Shown here piece after piece: positions 35,701 to 49,956 of a stretch of 64,000 nt of DNA. The stretch is from Gavia stellata. Its lineage: Eukaryota; Chordata; Aves; Gaviiformes; Gaviidae. The stretch covers positions 4,502,155 through 4,566,154 of the forward strand of contig NC_082596.1 in the NCBI RefSeq assembly GCF_030936135.1, in the 5' to 3' direction. Each line of letters starts with the position of its first letter. Positions within the stretch are counted from its first letter, which is position 1. Both the position numbers and the translations under genes were made by a program. A model generated the notes under the pieces. The model did not search any database. It was not told the origin of the DNA and worked only from the letters and a program-made list of their open reading frames with translations.

Positions 35701-38700
35701 TTATTTTTTCCTAGTAAATCAATAACTTGTTATCCCCTAACTTTCTAACCCAATTAAGTAACTTAAACTCACTGGAACTTGATTGAAAACCAGAATGCAA
35801 GCTAAGGATGGTAATGTGTCACATCATGGTTGTTTTAAGGTGGAGTTGCAACTTAGTGATTTAAGTATCTTTTGGTTTAAAGGTTTAAAACAAAATGGAA
35901 GTGACTTTTTGAACTATGGCTGTTTTACTACATGGTGATCTGTACTTCTCCAGAGAAGTTCATGGATCAAAAGTCTGCCCACTTATTTTGCAGAAAAAAT
36001 TTAACAGAGGAAATACATCAAACTTAGAAATTTGCTATTGGAGGAACAAAAGCTTAAAGATTTTACAGGATAATAAATGCATTTCACTTAAATGAGATAA
36101 CAGGGATGTAGTGCCCCTGTTTTGTCTATTGAATCTTGACTGTTACACAAAGCAACATTAAGATATTTCAAGTCTGTCTAGGCTCTTAAAACCTAAAACA
36201 TCTTATTCCTCCCAAAAATCTGTCAGGTGATTGTTCAAACATAAACATATTAGTTTATTGCATAAGCTGGTACTGTAATTGGAAAAGTGAAATGACTAAG
36301 CACAGTGTTCTCAGTAAAGCTGCCAAAATAAAATACAGCCCAGAAGGGCAAGCTAAGCTTTTCATTAAAACAAGCTTCAATAACCATGAAATTTCTCACC
36401 CTAAGGCTTCCTTACTCTGACAAGTGACTAAAATGTAAAATAACCTCCATGTGCTGACCAGTAACTTGCATCAACTTAAAGATCTTTGTTAGTCAAATAC
36501 TAAATGTACTTTCTTGTACACAAGCTACAAGAACCAAATAGTTTTCTTCCCCAGCTTCCTGTGTAATTGCTGAAGGTGCACAACTACACATGCAGCACAT
36601 GTCTGTGCCTCTGTGGAACCTGGTAGCTAGGTAATTGTGTGTGTGTGCACTCACAATCAAAGATGTGAGAACTGCAAGGAGCAGCCCCAGCTTGTAGAGC
36701 CGTGAGAAAGTTATCGTAGTGTAGCAAGGAAGGAGTTGAACCTGCTTTTTTCTTTCTTGTGATGAATAATAACACTTCTGTTACTGATAGCCTGTAGAGA
36801 AGATGCTATAATCCTGGTTACAACTTGTGCCAATCATTACTTCTCTGATGAAGAGATCGCTTCATGTTGTCCTTTCAACAGCTTTTACATTTGAAACCTA
36901 CTGTCAAGCCTTTGTTTAAACAAGTAGAATAATCTCATGCCCTTCAGACTTGTAGTCATGTTTTCTGGCTCTTGTCCTTTCTATTTCCTCCCTCAGCTTT
37001 TTCTAGTTGGCTCAATCTGTTTACATACAGCATGCTTTGCTCACTGAAGTGTTCAGGTTGAATGTTGTGCTTGATGAGGTATCATTAGTCATGTGAGGTG
37101 ATCCTCACCTCTAGTGTAACACTAGGACAAAAGTAAGAATATCTGCTTTCAACAGGGTAATGACTTGGGTTCTGCGTCTCTGCTATAATCAACAGGTCTT
37201 CCTGAAAAATGTGTAATCCCTTCTCTAGCTAACCTCCTAGCAGGAGCAGTGTTTGAATAAATATTTGCTGTGGTTTTTTGTTTTTATTTCAGACTGTCCT
37301 TTGCAGTCCTTACAGATCCCTGTTCAGTAAGCCTGCTCTCAGTGCATGAGCTGATGATACTTCTGGACCAACACTATAAAGCTCCTGAAACCCTACTTAG
37401 AAATACTATTTTGGAGCCAGCTACTTTTCATAGCAAAAGTTGTGGAAGCTGTTGTAACGTTCTCTAAGTCCATTTGAGTGCCCTGCCCACTTCTGTTGTG
37501 GTTTCATCTAAGGTTGCCAGAGCCTTAATATAGGGATACATGGCACCTACTGCTTATTAATAAGACCTGTGGAGTCCTACGTAACTGCTAGTTTATTAAA
37601 ACCTTCATGTGTTTCAGAGTAAGGGTTTTCCTGGAAGACTTCTTGAGTGACCAAATTTGGGCAATTCCAGTTGTCTAGAATAAATTCTAAAAGTCTCTTA
37701 CTGAAACCAGAGGAGGCCTATAACAAGCCATCCAATACACCAAAGTGCTCACAACAGGCTTTTTGAAATTCTAGGCAAAATAAATGTCACCACAGTCTGA
37801 CCTGGATAACTCTGCCAGTTGCTCAAAGCCTCATTCACTTGATATTTTTGGTTTGCCTGCTCTTAACAGCCATAACTTTACACATGTGTAACACTTCAAA
37901 TACTTAGGGCTAAAATGTACATCACTATATCAAGGTAACAACTTTTTGTCTGCTCTTCAAGGACTTAGCCAAGTACATGGTAAAGTTGTTCCTTAACCTG
38001 AAAGACAAGTCTGTTAATTCCAACAAACTGTTGCCTATAAACATGTTGCAAACTGTGAGGAAACCAGCCCAAAGCAGCAAAATAATTCAGGGGCAAATGT
38101 GCCCCTTATCAACCCATGTGTGATAAAAGGATTTAGCTAGGTCTGATGTTAGAGAAAGGAATCCTGTAAGTGTTAACTATCTTCATGGGAACTGGGTTGG
38201 AAGCCAAGCCACTATCTTGTACCAGAATAAACTGGTAAGAGGAAGTATTCAGTTAAAAGTAGAGCAGTTCTTTAAAGAGATAGTCTGAAGACCTTAACTC
38301 TTTTGAAAAGATGAGATTAGGTAATATTATGCAGTATTCATTCAAGTACTTGACTTTGGTTTTGCAACTTCAACTCCTCCCTTTGTTGTAGGAATTATGT
38401 CTGTCCTCCTGTTTTCCCCCACAGATGTAAGCCTGTCATTTCCTCTGCACCACAGAAATGAAGCGTCCCTTTCTGGAATTTAGTTAGTCGAAAACACCTA
38501 ACAGCTTCAACCAAGTGTATGTGTGCTCACAGTATACTTTACTGACCTCTGTATATGATTAGTGATGCTCATTGCTTGGGTTGCTGCTGTGGGCAGTTGT
38601 TGTCATCTCCTGGAAGATGAACATTGAGTCTGCTTTGAAAATGGAGAAATTAGTATATTATGGCAAGTAGAAGGCATCAGGACTGACAGATCAGGGAGCA

Positions 38701-41700
38701 GGAAATGTAACATCTAGAATACTGTAAGGTCAGGCTCAGCTTTCCAGAGGAGCAGTGACAAGACTCTGCATCCATTATACTTTTAGGATCAGAGAACAGA
38801 AAGCAATGAGAGCTTAAAGCAAAGAGCTGAATGCCCTAGCTTGTGGTATGCCTGTTCTCAACAGCTTCTGCTGAACCACAAAGAAGATTAAGCCAGAGCA
38901 AAGAGTAGAGGCTAAAAATCTTCTACTGGTATTTCTTCTACCATACAAGCAGAGCAGCACAGGTGAAGCCAGACTGAATGCGGGTGGAGCAAGATGAGGA
39001 AAAGTCAGTGGTGCAACCACACACTTTAAGAAGCGTAATAAAGATGTGTGGATGACAGAAGATGAATGGAGAGCTATTCAACTACCTACATAAAGCCCAC
39101 GCTATTGCTGTGTGTTATTACTCAAGAATGGTCTAATAGTTTAAAGAAGGCTTCTGTCAAACTGTTGAGATGCATAAGCAGATAGTTTCAGTGCGTTAAA
39201 GGCAGCATTCATTGATCAGTTCTCAGTTTGGTCAGTTCTTCTTCCCCTATGTTCTGTGAATAACCATACAGCCCCTGAGATAGGAGGTCCCTTAATGTTA
39301 GGGGCATGTTAGACTCATCTTAAAAACTTCTGAGCAAGACATCACTGTTCCTGTTTATCCTTCAAATCAACACTCAACAAATTTCACTTGCTAATCTTTA
39401 AGCTGTAGTTGGTATGCATTTTAAAAAATGTAGAGGAGATACTCAGTCTTCATCTATATTCACTTGACCAGTCCCGGGGTCCTGAATTTAAGTTGTAGCT
39501 GCTATTTACATTGGAAGTATACTCATAGGCAATGGAGTCCCTTTTATTTTCCTTCCTCTGAAGAGGGCTTCCACTAACTGCATGCATATTTTGGTGTCCC
39601 TTTAAACAATAAAGGCACAAAACCAAACCTATTTTGTCAGGTGTTCAGGTTGCAACTTCTTTTCCTATCTCCCAACTGAATTTCTGCACTTGGCTTGAGA
39701 CTTCAGGATCTGTCCAGGGTAACAGAACAAGAAAAATTATTGCTTGTTCTCTGACTCTAGTGAATGCACTTCTGAGTAGATGATCTGATGCCTTTCAGAG
39801 GATATTAGATGTCTAGTAGAATAACCTGCCAACTCAGCTGTTGCACTGAAGTATCATGCTATTCTGCGTACTGGAATTCTGGCGTTTCCCTCATTGTCCT
39901 GCTGCTCTTATATGCTGCTTTCAGTGCCTGCAAGTATTAAAGCAGCTCTACCTACCTACTGAAATACCTGTGATACTATCTGACCGCAAATTCATTCTGC
40001 CTCTGAGAATGATCTCAAAAAGTACTTTAGCTGGTATGCAATTAGCTGTGCATAAAGAAACAACCACTAGATTAGCTTTGTTTTCTAAACAATCAATCAT
40101 GCTTGTATAGGCTGAACTTTGCACTACCATATTCTTTATGCCAGCAACCCTTCATCTAGAAATTACTCAAGTGCAATCACTTCGAATCTTACAACTAAAT
40201 TAATTTTGGCTATGATTTGTTGGCTTTAAATACCTTTTTTTATGCAAAGAAAATCTCTTTCTACTAGAAAAAGCCTGCCTAGCCCAGTAGAAATTATTGC
40301 TAAAATATTTTGTTCCGATGAACGTTCAAGAAAAGATGCTTTAGCATCTGTAAGATTGGTTCACTGAGGATGTTTTAGGTAATTTAAGGCTGCATATCTG
40401 ATAGCAACCGCCAACAGAAAATGCTTGCAAGAAACTCGATGCTTTTCAAACAGCATTTGCTGGTTTGGGTTTTTATTTTTGGGGGAGAGGGGGGGATAAC
40501 AGTTCGTAAGGCCAACCAATATTCAAGCTAGTTAAATGTAGGTTAGCATCTCTACTGCCTGCATGGCCTGCTTGTGGTAGCCCTGGCTGGCTCGTAACAA
40601 ATAGTTACAGTGAAGCTGACAAAACTATTATGCTGATTCCTCTTAACCACTCTGCCCCTGGAAAATGTCTCTGTGGGGATTTAAAGGGGCACAAGATCTA
40701 TGCTCTAAATCATACGATGATGCTTACAGTTGCATGGGTGAGATCTGCCCCATCTCACAGTGCAGCTTTGTCCCTAAAAGATTCCTTAGGTCATATGTGA
40801 AACTTGCCTTCAAGGATGGCAGCTGTATATTTTGCAGCAAGCATACGGGGAAAGTTGATGGACTGACAGACCATGATTGAATTGTCTGAACATGACAGGA
40901 CTAAACCTAGACTGCGAGATGAGTTTACTTTCATTTTTACCTGCTGAAGGTGACTGTCATCTGTAAGAACTGCTGTAGTGATTACACTCATATGACAGCA
41001 AACTATAAAAGCGCTTCAGCTTTGGTACAGGACTGCTGCAAGTCTCATCCCATAGTGGTCCAGATGTATGCTGTTAAAGTGACATGGATGCTGGGGCTTG
41101 TGCATCCTATAAGAGTAGAGTGGCTGACAGTCATTCCCAAATTAGGTAAAAATGCCAAATTCTGACAAGCCTTTGCCAAGTGTTTCATAGTTCTACAAAG
41201 TCACAAATGGAAGAGGTCTGTGTCCTCTAAATATTTCCCTGCTAGCAGGTCCTTATTTATCGAGTCCAACTGCCAAGCACTTGTAGCCTCTTATTATTTT
41301 AGTGTGTGTGTCAGTAAATATCTTACCCTGCCAGTTCTAGCAGGGTTACAGCTTGGCAAAACACATTACTAAAATAGCATTCGTTCATAGTCCAAAATCA
41401 AAATATGTCCTGATCAAGCTGCTGTTAAATGTGGCCACCAGCTTTCTACAGGGCTGCTTATAAACCAGCTGTCTAAATCATATTACTTGCCCTAACATTT
41501 TCTAAAATGGATGGTTTGTAAATATACCATATTCACCAAAGTGCTGTCTGCTCACTACCTGTATTTCTTTCTGCTAGAAGGTGTAACTCTAAAATGGTAT
41601 GTTTCACCTATTTTGCTTAAAGTACTGTTTGTGGAAGTTCTTATTGTATTGTGTTCCTAAATGCTGTAGATATGGTCTGAAATCAGTGTGGTGATGCAAC

Positions 41701-43760
41701 CCTCTAAGCACTGATTTATCCAAATTATTGGCTGAACAGTATTCCTCTAGTATTCTTAAGATTTATTGATTTTATTAATTACTGGTGTTGAGGGGATTCT
41801 TAATTTTGGTTCTTTTTCTTACACCTTAAAATCTATGGGCTATGCATCGCTACTAGGTCAGTTCAAAAGTTTATTTAAATAATTCAGAAACTAAAGCAAA
41901 GAGCTATACTTCATGGCAATGAACATAAACATCTCTGTCATGCTGGTATTTGGGACAGTCTGAAAAGTGGGAGCAGGGATCTGCTCAAGTGTTCTAGCTA
42001 TACTTTTCATGGAGTGCGCTTTCTCAATGCTTGTTTGTAATCACTTGTGCTTCACAAGGGAGGCACTGAAGATGTTTACCAAAGGTGCTGCACCATAAAA
42101 CTGCTGCTCTAACCTATAGCTGTTTGCTCTATTAGCACCACCTAATGCATCACAGGCTTGAGGTCATGTGGCTGAGAAGCAGCTATTTTACCACACCTTT
42201 TGCAGCACGTTTGCATGAGAAGGAGGCAGGCCTCTTTGGATTGCCAGGGAGGAAGTAAGAAAGAAATAATTTTTTATCTTTAAACACCTTTATTCCTTTC
42301 TTTCAATACCATAGCCATCAGCTCTATTTAAGACCTCATCAGGGGATGTCAGAATATTTTACTTGGCCCAGATGGAGGGAAGCTATGCGAAGCTGGGGTG
42401 GGGAAGAGGCGGAAGGGAAGGGATCTCTCTCCCCTACACTGACAAGAGACAGTTTCCAGCAATCGTGCTGAATCAGTGTGGGCTCAAACCACACGTTAGG
42501 CTATAAACGGTTGCTTATTACCAGGCTATCACAGTGGTGACATACCAGTTGATCTGTGAGTCCACTCAAAGAAGGAAAAATGAGACTATTTAGTGCAAGA
42601 TGATAATAACCAGTTATATATAGTTGTTTACACACCCTTCAGAGAATCTGAAATGTGAGAAACCCTCTTCTGCGTTGCTTTGGTTTTCTTCCGAGGGAGT
42701 AATTATTTCCTCAGAGTTAGTAAAATCCAGCCAAAACCTAACGTCTCCATCTTTGTTGGAGGGTGAAAAAAAGTCTTTGGATGCTTTCAAAAGCTTACTT
42801 TAACAGAGTTTTTTGAGATTGAATAATGGTAACGCATTTAGGGACTGGTAATTGGAGATAATTCCAATGAATTAGACTTTGCAGGCATTAATGATAGGCT
42901 ACAGGAAGTCAGCTTATGAAGATCTGTGCTATGTTCATTTTTGTCTTGATCTATTGAATAGCTTCTGTAATTGTCTAATACATATTCTGGCAGTATTTGG
43001 GTTTCTTAAGCATTTACAGCCTGAAGAAACCAGCCTGCAAATTTTCAGAGCAGTGAATATAATTAGTTCAAATGCCAGTACATGAAAATGAAGTATTGCG
43101 CTCTTCATTGTAGGTACATCTGCAAGGAGTATCTAACTTTGCATATACAGACTAAGTAATTGGTCTTAGCTTGACTATTTTTTGTAGATGAATATTCACA
43201 CAAAACACTATTCTCAGCCTATTATAGAATGTACTGCTCATTTTGGAGAGAAATTTGCAAATGGTTGCGCCGGTATACTTCATTTCCCACACTGTGCAAT
43301 AAGGAGGACAGCCTTGGTGAAAGAACTTGCAAAAAAAGTGCTAGTGGCAATGATGTACTGATAGTTAGGATTATTCTTGCACCACCAGCCCTTCTGGGTT
43401 AGACATTGTCCTTCCTTCTGCAGGAAGGTAAGATTGTTCCAGTTAATCCACTTGGTATAACGTATTAAGATGTTCCCTGATGATAGCCTTAATTTTGTTT
43501 TCCTCTGTTGTCCTACCTCATTGAGGCAGAGGGAATTAATCAATTTAATTCTGATGGGAGATGACTCTCACATTCAACATGGTTTAAAAACTCGAGGATC
43601 TTTTAGTAGGGCATACCTAAGCTGGGCCATACTTGGCTCGTGCCAGCCTGAAGTTTGACTGTGCCTATCTGACCAAATTAGTGGATTTTCTTAGTGAAAG
43701 TTGTTATTTGCAGCAGTGTCAGACCATAACAGCGTATGTGTGGGTTTTTTTTTTTTTAAT

Positions 43761-43813
43761 GGTTGGACTTGATGATCTTACAGGTCTTTTCCAACCTTAG
43801 TGATTCTGTGATT
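43761..43813 (+). mobile_element. CR1 LINE 3' tail fragment
   Basis: GGTTGGACTTGATGATCTTA followed by AGGTCTTTTCCAACC and a GATTCTGTGATT end is the classic last ~50 bp of CR1. It is preceded by a T13 run (43,745-43,757). Only the 3' tail is present, as in most avian CR1 copies. Confidence 0.88.
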
Positions 43814-46800
43814 TGCATGCTGGCCTGAGTGATCTCCATCCCCATGAGTTTTTGAGTTCTTTGTGCTTATGTGGTGACTAGGTTATTTTTTTGGTTTTGA
43901 AAGTACTTAGCAGTTAGTGCTTGCTATCTTGCCTTTATCTTTATCTAATATTGGGGGTAGAACCTGCTACTTGGAGATCCGGCTCTCACAAATAAGGCAT
44001 GTCTGTGTCTTTGCTGTAGTGTGGAAGTGCTGCTTAGTGCCTGTTTTACTAGCATCACTGCTTCCAGCTGTTACGTTTTCTGCTAGCTGGGAAGGCTTCT
44101 CTAATGCTATTTCTGCCCATACCACCTTAGCTGTTTACTTGTTTAATGTATCTGTATTAATAAACATGAGGGTAACGGGAGCATATGTGACGTTTTTTAC
44201 CTAGCAGTAAAACAAAAATTAAGTTTAATCAGATAATGCTACCTCCCCAATTTAAGAAAATGAAGTATTTCCTGCTAAAAACAGCAACAGCAGTGATTTA
44301 ACAATGTAATCTGATCTAATATTAGTAACAGCCTGTGCCTTTAGGGAGCAGTATAATACCCAATCCACTGAATAAAGTCTGTCTCACATTAAATTCTGGA
44401 TCCCTTTTTAAAAAGATGGCCTCCCAGAATTGTTTCAGTAATTTCATAAAGACCCATGGTTTCCTACGTCTTTTTCCCAGTAATATCATCAAGCTGGGGA
44501 AATGACATGGGCCCCCAAAATCTAAAGAATGAGGAAATAGTGTTGTTTTACAAAGATGTTCTCCCTGATGTCGTGAGGACCTTCATCTCTCCACCTTACG
44601 TCTTAACCTTTCTATTCCTCCCCTCCTGTCTGGGCAGGAAAAAGCCCATCAGGGGAGTTTGTCATGCACAGATTGCCATCTGTGACTGCATTGCCACGTC
44701 TTCCAGCATGAGCCAAAATCTTACTCTTGGTCATTTCCAAGTAAGCTGGAAGGGGGTGGAAAGACCTTCCCAAGAAAGCAAGGGGGCTTCTAGTCATGGC
44801 CATGCTTTATGGAAAGAAGTAGCCAGGAAACCCTATGGAAGATTTACTACTGACAGAGCCAGGGTTTGAAGCCTGTTTATGTCCGGTTGTAATAATTTGT
44901 GGAATTTTGTATACATACCAAGGAAAGGGTGCAACAAGTCTTCATTAACCCTTTCAAAATGAAGTGGCACACACCCATGCTCTTATATTTTGGGAGGATT
45001 GTTGTTTGGACATTTTTATGGATTTGTTGGGGAAGTCGAGGATGTCAGATGTTCAGCCTTAATAGCAGGAGAGCTTCCAGAATAATTTGCTTCTCTAGGA
45101 TGAGTATGTTTTTCAAAAGTTATGCCCTGGCTTAAACAACAGCAAGGCAGAGGTTGTAAAAGACATCAACTGGATTACAGTTTGTGAAGAGTCCTGAGGG
45201 CAGGCAAAAGTTTGCATTGCAAGAAGTGGAAAAAATGCTGCTTCTCTGTGTGAGGTGGATTGCTCCATATCGTCTTCATTTGCAATGTGCTGCAGAATGA
45301 TTTCCCCCCCTTCCAGACTTTGCTTCAGTGGCCTAAATTGTGTGGTAGCCTCAAAAGTAGGTCATGATGCAAAAGCACTGTGCTGGTTCCAGTGCCTTTT
45401 TTTTTTTTAAGCCAATCTCAGGTTTCGAGATGAACTTGTTAAAAATCTCATCTAAGTCTTCATTCGGTTGCTTAGGCACGGTATCCTTGTAGAACAAGCT
45501 GGTGTATGCTGTTGTGTTTCAATGTCTTTGATTAACTGAATGATGGATTAAATGTTAGGACATGTCAAATGTGGTACTTTACTGCACCCAGTTAGCCTTA
45601 ACCTTTTTTCTTTGGCAGGCTTTCAATGATTCAAAACAGGTTAGTCCAGTTTAATGTAAGACTATTTTAAAATTAGAGGTTGACTTTCCTCTCAAGATCT
45701 GGAGTAATGTTGCTCATATATGGGACTGTTGTTAAGTAATATGTGGTATAATTGCATTTTTTAAAATTATTCCTGAACAAGTATAGGCTTCTCCCTCTGA
45801 TAGGGTTAATACAGTTCTGTTTTTAGAAAGTGGTAGCTAAAAATCTGTGTTTGCATTTAACTACGTGAGAAGTCTTAATGGGAATTTAAACTACCATCTG
45901 CCTATAATTGCTGCCTTTTTGAACCAAAGGCCTCATGACTCGTATGATGGTGCTTCTGGAAAGTCACAGGATTTTTTGAGTCTAAACTTCTATGAAGGAA
46001 CAACATAATCTGTCCACAGAAGGATACATCCCCTTTGCTGAACTTTAAGTAAAGTAGTTGCACACATTTGTCCAGCTGGGCCAAAAACTCCAGGTATGTT
46101 TTCTAGATGCTTTTCTTCCCACTGCAGTGGCTGAACACTTCAGTGTCTTGACATGGGCCAAAGAAACTTCCCCTGTGGCCAGTTCTGTTACTATAAACAG
46201 CTGCTAATAATTAGCAACAGAGCCGCAAAACAACCGGGGAGAAAATAGCTGCCTGTTGGCTAAGCAAGTGGTATTCTGCCTTGTATCTGGCAAGTACTAG
46301 GAGGCAGAATACATGATAGCTCTCACAGCATGACTGAAGATCCTTCTTCTGCCTTCTGAAAAGGAGCTGTCTTGAGCTGGGCAGGTGAGTCTGCTTTTTG
46401 ACCTTGTAGCTGCAGGGATCCACCTACAACCTCTTTTCTCTCTGTGAGCTGCAATTTCACACTGGCTTTGGGTATTGTTACCCAAAGTAATACTTCTAGC
46501 TGCCCCTATTCCTCCCTTCCTCCATTATGTTGGTATGGATCCATGCAGCCATGCAATCAGATAAAACCAACCTGACTTTATAAAGGATATTTTTTAACTT
46601 CTTGGACGTGTTTTTGTCAGCTTAGTTTTCAACCTAGATCAGTTACACTGTCTGGTTCACTACTTAGACGCTTATGTGGCTGTGCAGGAAGGGGTGGGAG
46701 TAAGGAACCTGAGGCAAAGAAAAGGAAGAACAGACCTCTGCTTTTAGAGGAAGTACTTGTTTATGCCAGCTTAAAGTGATTGAGAAACCTATAGTGTAAG

Positions 46801-49800
46801 CAGTATAACAAGCTGGTAATGTATTTTATGTGATATTCCTATGCAAGCAGCTGACTGTAAAACAAAACTAGCCTTGCTAGCAAAACAGGCCGTCCTAGCA
46901 AAAGTATAGTTTGCTGTTACAATTTGAAGCTGCTATCAGGCTTGTGCTACAAAGAGTATCTATCTCTTTTCAGCTGCTACTACCTCTGTGGTGGACTCTA
47001 CTGTTCCTATGGCAGATCTGTAGAACAAAATGAACTGGGGGGCAGTCATCTGTACAAAATCAGTTGGATCAGCATCTTACAGAATAATTTTTAACATATT
47101 TTGAGAATTGACAAATTTTTGTGAGGTGGTGTAGCCACGCTTGCAGAGAGATGAAGGTCGTACTTGCCTTTAAGAGCTGCTCTTTCACAGCAACATGCTA
47201 TTGCTCTATTGGTGTGGTAGAGCACCAGAGGATTTGAACTCAAAACATTAGCAATTATCCTTGGCCAAATGCTGTTTTACTCTTGAAAAGGCACAAGTCC
47301 AAACGATGTATCATTTTGCAAGCCAGTCAGATGCTGAAGCAGAACCCAGTGTCCATTTTGCATTTAATTGTAGAAGGAATAATAAGTGATGTTTGTCTGC
47401 AGCATAGGGTTAGAAGTGTTCAGCCAAACACTTATTTAGTCTGAGGAAAAGCCAGATAAACTCAGAATGCCTTTCTTTCCAATGCTAATATTAAAGCTAT
47501 ACTTAAATCAGTCTAGATAACTTTTCAAGAGATGGCCAGATTGCTTGAAAACCTTAGCATAAACCAACTTGGCAGAAAAGTTAAGTATTTGACAAATAAA
47601 TGGAATAGCTGGGCAATTATAGGCTTGCCAGCCTAACATGATTCACAGGTGAAATAGTATGGTTACTAGCGTATGTGTCTGTAGGATGTACTCATTGAAG
47701 AATTGAAGGAGGATAAGGTGTAAAGGTTTCCTTTCTGGGAAAAAAAATCTTGTCCTAATAGACTGGCAGCTTCTGGACTCTTACAATTCTTTTTTTCTCA
47801 TCAAATATTTGAATATTTCATGAAGTACACCTACTTCGGGTTTTTGTTGTTTACGGTTTTCTCGACGTGTCATGCAGAATGTCACATTAGGATCTGTTAG
47901 TGATCCAATGAGAACTGTGACCAGAATCATTAAAGCCTAGTTAAATTCTGTAAGAATTGGTTCTTAACTATTTTCCCTTATGAAGTTATTGGTCAAAAAC
48001 GAAAAGACATTTGTACGCAATGATGGCTCAAGGTGTCTCTTCATCCTTCCTTTCAGCGTCAAGAATGTAGAATTCTTATAAACTGTAGAATCTTTCTTTG
48101 AGCTAGAGTATTTCCTACATTGCTAGAAAACAATTCCTGTGGAGCAAAACTGAATGCAGCTGTTCGCTATGGTTTGAGGAGACTTTGATCAATCTGTATA
48201 CTCGCATGTAGAAGAAAGTAATGATAATGGAAGAGGCAGATCTTGAAGACAAGAGATGGATAGATAAGTTACTGGAAGTTAATACAATAAACTTTAAAGA
48301 CCAGGATGAGAGAAGGGGGTAGTTTGCCTCTGCTCAATGCCTCCGTTGTTCCCTTAGATATTCAAGTGTTTGGACAGAACCGTTTCCATTCTTTTCAGTT
48401 TGTTCACTCCAGTTTTTCTTAGGCCGTGATTGGTTTTCCCTTCAGGACTTAAGATTTTGTAACTAGTGCACACCTATCCTGTTGAAATTAATTGTTTCTT
48501 ACACCAATAAATGCCTTAAGAATTGCCTAATGGCTTCAGAGGAAGAAAGCCCTCCTGAAGAGTTGAAATTTTCTCCTGGTATCCAGTTGGGCCCATTTAA
48601 CTGTATCTACTTGCCAAGTTTTATTACTGCTTAATAAAGTACGTGTCTGATTACCTGAAACTTGCTGCATTCTCCATAGCTTGATTAAAGTCATATGCTT
48701 TGGCACTGGTTCAGAAAACCTAGTTGCTTGTCGAACAGTACATTCCTAATCCTTGTAAGCAAGAGATATCTGGAAACATGCATTAAAAATAGTTCAGTCT
48801 TAAAAGATTTGGGCAGGACGACTGTTAACCCCATTTATTTTGGGATTTATGGGTGTACTACCAATCTTCTGACCTCCAGATGCCAGTATCACAAATGCAA
48901 AAACACCACTTGTCAACCTCCAAGTCCTAAACTTACAAAACACGCTGAGAAGTGTGGTAGAAGTCATTTGCCTGAGGCATTGTGTTGCATAATTGTCTAG
49001 CATGAGCTTTTTGTGCATCTCCGGCATCTTAGTGCTCACTAGGGAAAAGAAAACCACTGAATTTTGTGGGCCGCAAATATAACCTATATAACTCTTCCCC
49101 TTCTTTGGAAAATCCTAAAGAAAGGCAGTAATTTTCCTCTGGTTCTTTGATGGATCATGTGCTCTGAGAATGCTACCAAAGTGAGGCACAGGATTATTGT
49201 GATATAGCCTTGTCAAGCCTGTAACATGTTGTTGTTTTGTGCTTCACATAGTCATGTTACAACTTATGCCTAGATGGAAGATTGATAGTAAAAGTAAAAC
49301 AGATAAGATTACAAGTGATTTGAGCAGCTTTTATAAAATTTTGCTTACAGATTAGTTTTCAGAATATACTACTTGCCTGTTTTGTTGAAATATTAACTAC
49401 CGCTTCACAGGTTTTGTCATTGTCGCCATGTGGCCAAAGGTGGAAGTAAAACATGTGCAATTAGGTCGAAGAAGAGCTAGTGTAATCAGTCCCCTTTTCC
49501 CATATACACTTGGCAAGATCAGGAATATTTCTGTATCTAAACTTCTCTTCATACCCAACCTCTGTACAATGCCCAACGTGAACCCCTTTCCGTGTCTGAA
49601 ATTCTTCATTCTACTTCCTTATTCTTTGTTAGTCATGAAAATGCCTTTTAAAACTTTATGGCAAGTATAGTGAAAGTGTATGGCAGAATAGGGGACGTGG
49701 TCTCAGCTTCTTGAGATAAATGCTGTCTCATGTGCCAGTTTACATTTTTAAATTATTTTGTTTAGCTGCCCTGTGGCTGGATGGTCAGAAAGGTAGAGAT

Positions 49801-49943
49801 GAAAGGGAAGCTGTCTTTCTGAAACCTTTTGCCACCATACCTCTCAACATCTATTTGAGGAAGGGCTGCCAGCTCTCTTAGTACCTAGTCGGCTTGAATG
49901 ACAGATAAAATGTAAGCCTAACTCATCACTTGTTTAAAAAATA

Positions 49944-49956
49944 TAATAATAATAAT
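49944..49956. repeat. Short (TAA)n microsatellite
   Basis: Four TAA units plus a partial unit, following an A6 run. Confidence 0.7.

Noticed and set aside
44456..44869. 137-codon + strand frame in intron 1
   Set aside because: No recognisable domain or splice context; treated as chance.
46190..46390. Alternative first exon from a CTATAAACAG TATA-like string to a GGGCAG|GTGAGT donor at 46,385
   Set aside because: The motifs are individually common, the surroundings are not CpG-rich, and there is no further support.
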